Part shown: piece after piece, positions 49,769 to 61,283 of the stretch
How the letters are laid out: the number at the start of each line of letters is the position of its first letter
How positions within the stretch are numbered: position 1 is the stretch's first letter
Source: Antedon mediterranea
Taxonomy: Eukaryota > Echinodermata > Crinoidea > Comatulida > Antedonidae
DNA: 64,000 bases
Assembly (NCBI RefSeq): GCF_964355755.1
Contig: NC_092675.1
Location: 5,366,312-5,430,311 of the forward strand
Direction: 5' to 3'
The notes under the pieces: model-generated
The model's input: the letters and a program-made list of their open reading frames with translations, nothing else
Databases searched by the model: none
What the model was told of the DNA's origin: nothing
Made by a program: the position numbers and the translations under genes

Positions 49769-52700
49769 TCATGTCTGGTTGGGTTCAAATGGTATTTCAT
49801 CACACACTTTAGACATCTCCTGAGTGCTGGTGGTTTTACTGTTTGATAATCCAGTCCTGTGATTGGTTGGATTGTGCTCTATATGGTGTGCTGGTTGTAA
49901 GTTGGCTTCTGATATAGTACCTTCAGGATTTTCAGGACAAAGAACTTCTTTATGATTGGTCATATCATGCTGTCCGACCTCTGATAAGGTCATTGACGGA
50001 TTGACTGCTGGGTCAGTGTCAATCACATTAACATCTCCCACTGATGTATCACCAATGGCATCTGGTAATGGTGCCATTTCACTCATAATTGCACCTGATA
50101 CTGACGCAGTATCTGGTAAAGTTGGCATGACTCTTGCATTGATTTTAGGTACTGATGTTGGAGCATCCTCTGTAGCATCTTGCAATGACGTAGCACTTGT
50201 GGTAGGCTCTTCTGCTGTTTTAGTTTGGTCTTTTGATGAACCTGATGTGTTCAATGAATTCTGTTCGCAAGAATCATCTGAGTCACTGTCTGGGTAAACC
50301 TCAGCACCATGGAAAATATAGCGATTTGGAGGCAGGAACAGAAATGTTGATGCTGAAAACAAGCACAACATTAACTTTAGTTTGTTTAATAAGGAGTAAA
50401 AAAAAAGAACATCTTATGACTATTTATAATCATATAGACAGTGGTTCAGAAAGATGTGTGAATTGAAGTGTAAACTAGGCTATGTTGTGACCAGCACTTT
50501 GGGCATAATTGGATATTATTTGCTAAACATTTTTACATTATAAATATATACACATAAACACAGAATATTAATTCTAAACACCAGTAATATACTGAAAATG
50601 TATTCATTGATTTGAGTATAGTATAATATAATATAATGTCACCAATACAACAACAGCTTTTGTTTGACGATGTTGGTATGTACAGAAGAAAAAGAAAAGC
50701 AACAAATATCATAGCAGATCCAGGATGGTAGAAAAAGAAAGAAAACAAAGGAGGGTCGAAGCCGAGTTGACACCAACTGAATCTGTCAATGAAAAGTTGA
50801 TTACACTTACGTTTAAGGTGCGTTGCTATACTATCTCTGCTGTATCTCCTTTGTGATTTCTTCTTACCACTTGTTGTCTTTACTGGACTTTCTTCAACAG
50901 AACTATTATTGATTTCAAAAGAACTACTAGATGATGCTTTATTCATTAAATTGTTTTCTGTCTCACATGCTATATTAGTTGCAGTAACTAACTCTTCAGA
51001 AGAGTTAGTTGCAGTAACTAACTCTTCAGAAGAGTTAGTTGCAGTAACTATCTCTTCAGAAGAACTCTCAGTACTGACATAAACTTTTTCTTCGATTTGC
51101 TTTTCAACATCAGTTTCCTGTACATTTTGTTCTGAACTCTTTTCACTCTGATCTTTAGCAGCCATATCAGTTTGTTCAGCCTCTTGAAATACAGAATCTG
51201 CTCCTGCCTCTGTTTGTGAGACATCATTGACATCTTGAGAGTTTTCCTCACATTCTCCTTGACTGTATGGAGGTGTTGGCATCGTCTCAAACAACATCTT
51301 TGCAGACAAAGGCATGTCTAATGATTCTTCCAATTTGTCATCAGTGTGGCATATTTGATTCCAGCCTACACCAAGTCGACGACATAACTCATTTACAATA
51401 ATGTCACTGTCACCAAGTAATTCAATGTCAAAGGTCATATGAGGAAGAGGTTCTCGGTTGATTAAAATTTGAGGTATATCATGAGAGAGCATATCTAATA
51501 AGAAAAGTAAATATAACTTATTTTAACGTCACTTAAGATATTTGTTCAAGAGGTATAAATTGGCATATCTTATCATGGAGGTAGATCTGATTTGTTGATC
51601 AGTTTTTCGAGAGGAAACATTTGTCAGGGTTAGGCTTTGACCTCAGGCTTCAGCTTAGCCATAATAAATGACATACTGTACTTCCAAACAATAAAACGTG
51701 TTTTGAAACTGTGAAAATAATGCAAATATCATTTGATTTGAATTTCCTTGAAATAAGATGATAATGCAATGCTGTCAACTCAACTTACTTGGTATAGTTG
51801 CCACTGGCCGAACTTTAAGTGACGAACCAATCACAATCAGAAGATCAGCTTGAGTTTTATCATCTTCCAGTGACTCATAAAATGTGTTTGGCAGGCCTTC
51901 ACCAAAGAATACAATATCTGGTTTCATTACAGCTAAATCTTCACCGTCTTGAGGGCAATTGGGACATACAGGAACAACCTATTTTTTGAATATCATTATT
52001 ATTTAATAGTAATTATTATCATAATAAAATATGTACTAACATACAGCAATGAATTGAAATGCAGATTGTAATTGATTAATCAACAACCATGGAAATTATG
52101 AAATACATGAACTAAACTGATTTCAGTCATCTCAGTCCCCAACCCCAAACAATAACAAACTACTACTACTGTACAGTATATCATGTTTAATCTGGACATT
52201 GCGGCCACGTACGCTGCAATTAACTGCGTGAGGTAATTTCCCGATTGATCGTAATCAAAACGGTACTGGGTATGGTCTACTAGCGTTCCTGCTCGCAACT
52301 CGTCATCCATTCATAGAAGCCTTGATGAAGTAAGCCTACCTGGTGGTAACCATAGAACGGTCCAGAGATAACGACTATACTTCGGCTTTAGTCGATAGAA
52401 GATTGAAAAATTGGTTAGAGAGAGTATATGGTGTTTAATTACATTAGTGTTTTATTTGTTACATTATGTGTGGAAGAGTCTATATAGAATTGATATTCCG
52501 CGTTGTTATAGTTAATATGATTAATCCATGTCGTTTTGGTTAAAACCTATATTATTTTATACATATTTAAAATAATTGTTATGATTATATTATTAATAAA
52601 AATGATATTTGTTAGTATAAATTTCATAATATAAATAGATATAAAGAAGTGTGTCGACTGCAAATGACTGACAAAACCACCTTCCCACTACACCTTCACA

Positions 52701-55700
52701 ATCCTATTTGCATAAACAACTCACGGCATACCAAACCATGTTGTAAAATTAAGATGAGATATTAATTCTTAAAGCACCTCAGTGGAATAAGTCATTTATG
52801 AATCAATACAGTACCTGATTGAATATGTCCTGCCTAATGGCATCTGCATTCACTTTACGTTTACATCTTGTACATGAGGCACTTGCAAAAGAACCTATAA
52901 TAATAAACTATTGTGTTATACTAAATACAAACAGTATAACTTTATTCTGTAACAATTAATAACAAAAGAAAAAAAATAATAAAATACATTTACAATATAC
53001 ACTCTCAACTTTTAAGTTTGTCATCCTGCCCTGATATTATACTAACTTAAAGATGTATTGTCCCCCAAAAACATGAAAAATAAAGATTAATAAAATGAGA
53101 CTTTGAATAGATTATTTTGTAGCTTTAATAATGTAGAAAAAAACTGGAAAAAATTTATGTCTTCATTTATAAAATTACAAAATAAATGGTTAAATTCAAC
53201 CAAAAACCAATTGGCTGGCAGCCAATTTGACTATTTTTTGCTTTAAATTACATTTTTTTAGGTAAATATTTTTTTTTCAATCCAATTTTTGGTCAAAGTG
53301 GATAACTATTTGGTGACATTAAAATGGCATAATCAACAGAAACATTGTTAAGAATTAATTTTTCAGGGGGACAATACATCTTTAAGTTTTAATATATTAT
53401 TGAATTCCATTCAGCAATATTACTGTTCTATTTAGTGCAGAACAGCTTTCAACTCATACAGTATTCTCCCTATTCAACTTTTAAACATGTATTATTTGTA
53501 TATGTGACCACAACTATTACTTTTTCTTACCATGACATTGGATGACTTTAGTAATACCAGCTACTTGTTCCAATGTATCAATATTCTGTGTATAGTTACG
53601 TAAAAGCTTCCCTTTCTGCTCCAACACTGAGATGAATTGATGGTTAACTGATGGTTTAAACTGACCTGGGTAAATTTCCTGAAAAAGATAGATAACATGG
53701 ATGTACTGACATAGTTAAACTCCAGTAGTGATGTAAGGCTTCTTTTAAGAAAAATAAATGTATAAATAATCATGTTAGAAAAACTCTATCGCTTTATGGT
53801 GATGAACAACTCTAAAATGTATATAGGAAATACTTTTTTTTATTTTATATCTATTATGTTGTGTTTATTGTTTTATGTTTTCTATGTAAAAGGGTCCTGC
53901 GAAAACAGAAGTGTAAACTTCTCTATGCAGGATCCTTGCCATCATATATGCTAAGAATATATTTATAAACGATGAGTAAATAAATGTGAATTGAATCAAG
54001 TTTCTTTTTAGACTTTGGTTCTCTTTTCTTATTTAGTTCATTATGAAAAGCGAATTTGATTACCAATTAAAAGATGAAAAATAAAACCCTAAGTTAATAA
54101 GTTTTGTTAGGTAGTGCACTGTTTTTCGTTAAAAAAACAAATATGAGAAAAAAAATTAAAAATAAATTTGTAACTGTTTGTGTTGGTTTCTTTAACCAAA
54201 ATCACCTTTAGCTTAGAGGAATTAAGTTGATATTTTTGTCAATAAATAAAAAAATATTTTTTTTATAAAGCTCACATATCCACTATTAAAGTGCACAATC
54301 ATCTTATGATTACAACTAAAGGACTCTGTATGTGTACCTTAGCAAACTTAAAAAATGGCCTAGGGTCTCTCCTGAAGTAATGTATATCAAACATAGACTG
54401 TGGATCAGGAAGGTCAGGAAAGTCTTGGCTGAGTCGTGCATAGATGCCATCCCTTGATCTGAAGTCAGGAATACCACAAGAAACAGACACCTACAACACG
54501 AAAAAACATGATGTAGCAGATATTTTAATGATAATAAATGTACTATGTATGATGTATAATAGTGCCATTCCAACGAATGGATCATTGCTTGTGGATCTTC
54601 CACGTTTCAATTACATGGTTCACACAAAGGTCACGTCCTATCAGGGCAGCCAATTAAGGTGCTCTCTTCCCTGTCTACTGCAGTGGCAGTGTATGAACTA
54701 GCACAGAGGCTAACTGTACAAGATGTACTAAGTTTTTAAAAGTGCATATGAATGTCTTGTTCTACCACCAGTAACCATGGAGCGAGTGAGCTGCAAACTC
54801 ATGCCGATATCTTAACTATAACTAACTATACTCATATACTGGAAATATGTCTTTCTTTTTTAACATTATTAATAATTTTTTTTTCTTCCAGTTTGCAAGC
54901 AGCAAATCTAGGCCAGTAGCATACTGTAGTTGATAATCTGTTAATTTACTGCTAAGTTTTAGACAGTAGGTTACATAATACTATCTGAACATGCATTTAA
55001 TTTTAAAATGTTTTAAACAAAGTAAATTGAATTGTTACCCCTGCTCCTGTAAGTACAAGAACCTTAGTGCATGTCTGCAACAGACGTATTACATCATCCA
55101 TAGTATTAAAGGCATCAAGTTTTGAACGTCGTTTCGGCTCACTCAAACACTCAAAATACTCAACAAGCAATGCCCACAGTTGACATTCCTCCATTTCGCT
55201 AGGAAGGTTTGTACCAGGTAAAACTCTGGATAAGATGGATCTAGGGTTCACTCCCATGATCATCTGCTGCTGAAGCCAACCAAATGGACCTAAAGTTTTG
55301 AAATTTTAATTTATCTTTAATTCTTATAGTGTGGATGGTTATTTCAGAAAAAGAATAAGAAAAGCGAAAACAGAATGTTAATTTGTATTTATATAAATAT
55401 TTCTTGATGGATTCAAACATGTACTACAAATGGAGAGAGGCATTATATACCAATAGATAAAAGTTTTGGTCCTCTCTCCATCATCTTTTTTTTGTAATGT
55501 ATTATACCATATGGACAATTGTCTAAAATAAAAGTTGAATTGAATTGAATTAAATACACAATTGGCTTGCTTATACCAGATGTTACAATCGACCATCAAG
55601 TATATTTCAATTTAATTCACATTATTTAGTCATCGTTTATAAATACAATTTCAGTATATAATTGAAGGCAAGGGTCCTGCATAAAGAAGTTTACAATTCT

Positions 55701-58700
55701 GTTTTCGCAGGACCCTTTTACATAAAAACATAAAACAATAAAACACAACATAAATTAAGTAAACTAGATGGTACGCTCGCGTACCATCTAGGTCGTGCCC
55801 ACAGATGGTTCTCGAATACATAAAAATTCCAGCGTTAAAAAACTGGCGATTTCAAATGTACGTACCGCAGGACAATAATACATGTCGTTTACAGGAACGA
55901 ATAAATAGACACTGTGATTTATGTACTCAACTAAAATTAGCACCCATGGAATTACTTCCGAAAGAGAAACTTGTCACAAAAAAATGAGACCAATTGTTTA
56001 AGTCAAATTTAAACAAACTTAATTTGTGTTTTGTATGTAACATTAGGGTTGAGGGATGGGGAAGAGGATGGGTGCAAAGAGGATATAAATATATTCTTTA
56101 TCCATTTAGTAACGAAATATTAATTGTTTTCATGTTTTACAAATAATATACCACTACACACAGTAGTAAAACATTGCGATTTAATACTTTGTTGAAACTA
56201 TCACCGTCATAGTCGATTGAAATAGTACAGTACATGTAACGATACATCACTACGACGTGTATATGTTTATACTGTATAATGTAAAACAATTTGTGAAAAC
56301 CACTTCTATTTTGGAATGTTCCATTCATCGCAAATCACTACATTTATATAATTATAAACGTATATATAAATCTATCAAAATAGTATTTTTTAAAGAAAAT
56401 CGGCCTGTCTTCAACATTATGATGCTGTACTCGAGCTGTTCAACCGGTTTTCAGCCATTAAAAACAATTATCGTAGGAGGAGATAGGAAAATGCGAAGCA
56501 TCCTCGCATTATTGTCTGCGGGTATTTTTCAAGACGAACATCCATTAGACAGTGTATACCACGATCGAAAAACACCCCTATTTGGGGCAAATCGTTGAAC
56601 CTAAATTCGTTTTAATCGTCAATAACTAATTATCGAACTCAATTTAATTAGTAAACAGGGTTACATCAGGTGGTTAAAATCAGTACCGAAAGTACGAAAC
56701 AACTTTATATACCATTGAGTAAACATTTTAGAAATAACGCGCGATTTACCGAATTTTGCCCTTACGTAAATTTATATATAGAAGTTAGAAATAAACAACA
56801 TTTCCTTCATATTACTCACCTTTGGCTGGTTGTGGTGACCAGTCTCCTAGATTTAAGTCCAAGTCTTCATCACTATCTTCATCATCATTTTCATTATCAA
56901 TATGTTGATTGACATCTACTGTAGCAGAAGATGATGACGGTTCATTATCTGTAGTCATGTTACCTACAGTATGTGTAAATATTGATAAAAATAATAAAAA
57001 TAATTGTACAGAACGAAATTGTCGTATTCGATTGGGAACTTTCGTTGTCAACGTAATAATTGTACAGAATGAAATGCAAGTCATCTTTTTATGCACAACC
57101 ATAGGACCAATGTCAGGGCTGCAAATTAAGTGGTATTTTTCTGGTTGCGACAAAAGAATTAGAATAGGTCGCGACTAGTGCGACAAGATCGTCTGCTTGT
57201 GCGAGTTGTTTCAAATTAAAGTCCAGTGTGTTTTCCCTATTTCAACACTGTTGAAATTTAATCTGTCTCTCTACTAACGGAAGGCCCATGCATCAAGGAG
57301 TTTCCACACGACGTACAGTACGTCACCACTACAGAGTCAGATTCATTCAAGCGTGCAAAGCCGCTATGTAGCTAAACATTTCCTGAATATAAATATCCCA
57401 CAAGTAAAATGCTTAAAAAAAATTGACAAAATGCCATAGACAGCATCTATATTGTAAATATGAATATAGATACCACAATATAATTTCAAATTAATCTTTC
57501 ATTAAATTAACTGGTTCATATCTAAATGTAATGAAAAATCAAGATGGTTTAGTTTGGTCATTTAGCTCACTACTGTAGGTTTGCAACAAATACTATAAAT
57601 AAGTTTAAGGGTATTTAATAGATAAAAAAGAAAAAAAAAGAAATATAAATTTAAATAGTTTTAAAATTAGATACTTTAGAATATTTATATACCTTAAAAA
57701 CCTTAGTGTATTAATGTTATTGATTTTTAAATGTTTTGTAGAATATGCTGTAACTTTATCAAAAATAAATTTGTTTTCTGAAAGTTAATAATAATTAGCC
57801 TAATATAATAAAATAATACATTATTTTTACCTACAGTAATATGACATTACACAAGTATATTGTATTAATAAAATATTAATTATTATGATCCAAAAGGTCA
57901 CACAATAATTGTTATCATTTAATTTATCACATTTCGGAAAACTATAAAAACAACTGGCGCTAGTTCCGTTTCGCACCTGTCGTTTATTTTGACTCAAAAT
58001 TGGTTAAGTAACTTTATCGTGAGTACCACACCTTAGAATTAGGCATCAAAAATACTTTTACGAAGGAGATCACACAAAAAGTAAAAAATAAATCCTTTAA
58101 ATTGATGAATTTACTGACATGTTTTTCTCGCACATTGGTTCGTAAATTTCGCATACTCCATGTTCAATGTTGTTGTTTCTATGGAGCGCCAAAAGAGCAA
58201 TCATAATAGAAGGCTAAAAACTCAGTAAATTGGGTATATTTAATGCATTTATTGGTGAAAATTACGTTCAATCATATTGAATTATCATATTTTGTCAATG
58301 TCAATGCAACAAAAATATTACTGTTGATACTGTACATGATTTTTGCAGGAACTTTTAGGAATGAAAATCGACAAATTCATCATCATATTACATGTACTGT
58401 AGGGGGTATACCTGATCTAAATATTAATATTCGTCTTAGTCTTACTCTTAGGTCTAGGGTTGGTTGCTATTTGAAAACAGCAAATTATTAGCAGTAAAAT
58501 GTTACAGCATTTTTATTGACAAAATCAGGGATGTCACCAGCTTTTTGGAGTGCCGGTCGTCAAATTTCCCGGGGGGGGGGGGGGGGGGGGGGGGAATAAC
58601 CCCGGGTATCCCCCCCCCCCCCCCGGGTTTTTTTTCGTTATTTCAGCGAAACATAAAGAATTATGAAAATAAATAACAACAAATTGCGTCAGGTCTTGGC

Positions 58701-60583
58701 CTAACCTTGTACCACCGGGGAGTCGCCGTTATTATTCGCGAAAACAAAAAAACGCTCACGAAATGAATAGCAATAGATCGCGTCAGGCTTAGGCCTAGCC
58801 TTGTAGACACTAGGCCTAGCCAAGGCTTGGATAGATGCCCCAAAACCCAAAATCTGAATTCCAAAAAAACGGGCGCTTCTTTATTTAGGCCTAATCCCTA
58901 ATCAAATAATGTAGATAAATTATTAGCCTAGACCTTACTACTTGTTGCTCGATATAATGTTCGTGTTCTTTTGAGCGAGAGTATTGCGTATTCGCGAATT
59001 CCGGATTTTTTGTTTCACAACTGTGCAAGAAGAACAGAGACACGTGTTTATGGGTTAACTGAAGTTCAGCAACCTGAAGTTATCCCAGGGACGTGTAATT
59101 ATTGTACCATGCTCGGCGATCATAAACGAACGAACTTGCCCGGTCTCACTGAACCATGCGCATGTTTTTTTATTTTTTTTAATAGTTCGTAGAGTACAAA
59201 AATGTAAAACTAGTAACATAATATAATTAAAGCAGGGTGACAAAACATTCAGCAATTAAAAATGATTTTGTTTGGGTCTATGTAGTTGTACATTTTTAAT
59301 TACTGCGTACTTGTTTGTATTTTTAATCTGTGCAAAATAAAACGCTTGAATGGTCGCTATGTGAACTTTAAACTTGTACACTGTGCTGTGTAGCACGTTG
59401 TTCGCCATGACTCACAAGCTGTAACAATGAATACCAGGGCAGGGTAGGCCTGGTATTGTGTTACAAATAAAGTAACGTACGTAACATTTGCTGTAGTCTT
59501 TTGTCTTATCTATATGAGGCTAGCTTGTCTGTTATTAACGATGTGCTAGGTAAAATGTTTTAGTACAAATTTTAGTTAGGCCTAGGCCTAATATAAATAT
59601 CGTAATGATTAATAAATAATAGTGGTGGTCGGCAGCCTGTAAATCCTGGTCGGAAATGCTGAGTGCTGGTCGGGGCCGACCAGCGCCGACCAGCGTGGTG
59701 ACATCCCTGCAAAATATATTAAAATTAAACGTGTATTTCAATAATAAAATTCATTAAAAGAAGACGCATTCCACTGAGTTTTTAACCATCTATTCTTGTT
59801 GCTCTTTTGGCGCTCCATAGAAACGAAAATATTGAACTTCGAGTATGCTAAATTCGCGAACGGTATGCGAGAAACATGTCTGTAAAATCATCAATTTAAG
59901 GATTTATTTGTTACTTTTTATGTGATTCTTCTTCATAAAAGTACTTATGAGGCCCAATTTTAAGGTGTGGTATTCACAATAAGTTGCTTTTAACAATTTG
60001 GAGTCAAAAGGAAGTCGAAATAAAAACAGGTGCGAAACGAAACTAGCGCCAAACAACTCCCTCCCAGTTCAACAAATTAAAAAAGATTACCCTACTAACT
60101 AGTACTAGCCTAGTAGTAGTAGTACTAAACTATCTAGCCTAGGCCTAGTCTAGGGCCTCTAGGCCTAGCCTATACAGCTAGCTAGGCCCATCCATTTGAA
60201 CATTTTAAAATACAAAAGAATAAAGTAGAGCAAATGTTTTAGCTCCCACCTTGCAAAATTGGCACAGTCGAGCTAAGCTCGGAAAGGTCTTCAGAGCTAG
60301 GCCTAGGCCTACTGCTGCTGCACAACGGCGATGCTTCCTCCAGGGATGAACGTGCTCGATCGCCGGATGAGCCAGCTTCATGAATTGGTCTGACATCATC
60401 GATGGTTGATGAACAATTTTCTAATGAATTGTTTATAGATGGTCCTAAATTAGCACTTTCATACTGAGTATTTACAATTGGTACATTACAAGACGTTGAA
60501 GATGATGAAATATGCTCATCCTGTTCAAGCCGAGGACGTTTTGTTTGTACCGCTGAAATCTCAGACTGAGAGTTGTCAGCCAT
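49769..60583 (-). CDS. SIRT1: SIRT1 NAD-dependent protein deacetylase, 9 coding exons
   Basis: Class I sirtuin that removes acetyl groups from histones and transcription factors using NAD. Exons: 60583-60250, 56963-56820, 55289-55039, 54490-54338, 53678-53531, 52894-52815, 51978-51789, 51494-50811, 50352-49769; all phases join, giving 855 aa (human 747). An upstream in-frame GTG is not used; the ATG at 60583 starts MADNSQ. KRPR near residue 19 may be a nuclear signal. An acidic stretch precedes DWSPQP, which matches human DWTPRP. Catalytic core: [15 protein letters not shown] (about 240-254), TQNIDTLE, catalytic His343 in VIQCHG, zinc Cys351/354 and Cys375/378, FGEGLP and GSSLKVRP. The Glu equivalent to human Glu230 is kept (PSEMEE). 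The C-terminal regulatory segment [17 protein letters not shown] (from about 665) is conserved. The disordered linker of exon 8 has a 10-residue tandem repeat. Confidence 0.97.
50960..51060 (-). repeat. 30-bp coding tandem repeat in SIRT1 exon 8
   Basis: Three in-frame units encode E[L/I]VTATNSSE (about residues 581-608). The first two units on the plus strand are identical at the nucleotide level. The repeat lies in the acidic, Ser-rich linker after the catalytic core, not in the enzyme domain. Confidence 0.9.
52210..52420. repeat. Dispersed repeat, copy 2 of the inverted pair
   Basis: Diverged reverse complement of 31803-31995; see that entry for shared blocks. It lies in SIRT1 intron 6. 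Confidence 0.7.
53045..53387. mobile_element. MITE family B, complete copy
   Basis: Perfect 18-bp ends: ACTTAAAGATGTATTGTC at left and its complement at right, extended by C/G runs. The 343-bp interior is AT-rich without coding. It is in SIRT1 intron 5. Related pieces occur at 44485-44600 and 62345-62510. Confidence 0.8.
53822..54000. repeat. Dispersed repeat (AAAGGGTCCTGC type), plus copy
   Basis: Shares AAAGGGTCCTGCGAAAACAG and flanking AT-rich sequence with an inverted copy at 55605-55760. It ends in a TGTGAATTGAAT-like tail, like the 3' end of a LINE or SINE. Confidence 0.65.
54590..54840 (-). mobile_element. Degenerate SINE copy
   Basis: Resembles the 26421-26738 SINE: GATGTACTAAGTTTTTAAAA, TTCTACCACCAGTAACCATG and GAGCGAGTGAGC align in order. 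Heavily mutated. It is in SIRT1 intron 3. Confidence 0.55.
55420..55560 (-). repeat. Retroelement-like fragment with hairpin and GAATT tail
   Basis: GGAGAGAGG ... CCTCTCTCC forms a hairpin of about 60 bases, and the segment ends in a GAATT-repeat tail near 55532-55550. The orientation is uncertain. Confidence 0.4.
55605..55760. repeat. Dispersed repeat (AAAGGGTCCTGC type), inverted copy
   Basis: Reverse complement of the repeat at 53822-54000. It is followed at 55764-55791 by a perfect 13-bp-arm palindrome (CTAGATGGTACGC). It lies in SIRT1 intron 2. Confidence 0.65.
57955..60051. mobile_element. DNA transposon with about 275-bp terminal inverted repeats and AACAAC duplication
   Basis: Arms at 57955-58226 and 59773-60051 are long inverted repeats, starting TGGCGCTAGTTCCGTTTCGC at the left. 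The flanks AACAAC on both sides look like a target duplication of at least 6 bp. No transposase frame is readable. A second element sits inside (58526-59709). Everything lies in SIRT1 intron 1, about 200 bp from exon 1. Confidence 0.8.
58526..59709. mobile_element. Inner hAT-like element nested in the long-arm transposon
   Basis: Ends CAGGGATGTCACCA and TGGTGACATCCCTG are inverted, and CAAAAT lies on both sides (58520-58525 and 59710-59715). A CAGGG-type terminus recalls hAT elements, though those normally give 8-bp duplications and only 6 are visible. The right subterminal region repeats a GACCAGC motif. It contains a long G-run and C-run near 58570-58625. Confidence 0.65.
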
Positions 60584-60892
60584 TTTTGTTGACACTGATT
60601 TCCGAGAAATTAAAATTCCCTAAAAGTATTTATTATGCAACATATTTTAGTCATGAATTCAACATTTAAAAATAGTTTTCGGTTGTATAATATACTTTAC
60701 ACCCTTTTAAATTATTTTTTTTTTAGTTTTGAAATTGAAAAGTACCTGTTTATATCTATTTTCAACAAGTTTTAGCAGATAAATGTTGATTTTTAAAAAT
60801 CTTATAGCGCCGCCTTTCGATCTTCTTCGTGACAAACAAAGGGGGAGAGTGTAGTGTCAACAAAAATAGAGATACAAAGATCAGGAAAGGAG

Positions 60893-60942
60893 GATACCAC
60901 CATGGAACTATAATATAATGTATTATAGTTCCATGATACCAC
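60893..60942. repeat. Micro-palindrome between GATACCAC direct repeats
   Basis: CATGGAACTATAATA and its exact complement are separated by 5 bases (60901-60935) and bracketed by GATACCAC on both sides. It lies about 320 bp upstream of the SIRT1 start codon. Confidence 0.85.
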
Positions 60943-61283
60943 AGAGAGCAGCATCTCAGAAACAGTAAAACACAAAAAGGATGTTTTTAGACATCCCAAC
61001 TGATTACATGTGATATGCCGCATTTATTAGAGCAGGGAGGGTACTCCTACTCAGGGAGTTACAACTCCCTGCTACTACTACTACTACTGTATTATTAATT
61101 TTTATAGGCTATAAATTATGAATTTTTTTTTAAAGAATATTATTTTTCCAGGTGCAGTCAGTACTGTAAAGTGTAATACAGCCTAATATCTGGTCAAAAC
61201 CATTCATATAGAGTCATACTAAAATGTACATGAATTTCGTCTTAATTAATGCCTTGTTTAAAGTCATCGAGTGTCCTTAATTC

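Noticed and set aside
56257-56598. 113-codon plus-strand frame in SIRT1 intron 2
   Set aside because: Opposite strand to SIRT1, no recognised domain and low-complexity composition.
58464-58676. Gly/Pro-rich frame across the G-run and C-run
   Set aside because: Produced by the homopolymers; not a protein.
60584-60595. Upstream in-frame start for SIRT1 (GTG TCA ACA AAA)
   Set aside because: It is a GTG codon; nuclear genes in animals rarely start at GTG and the ATG at 60583 follows directly.
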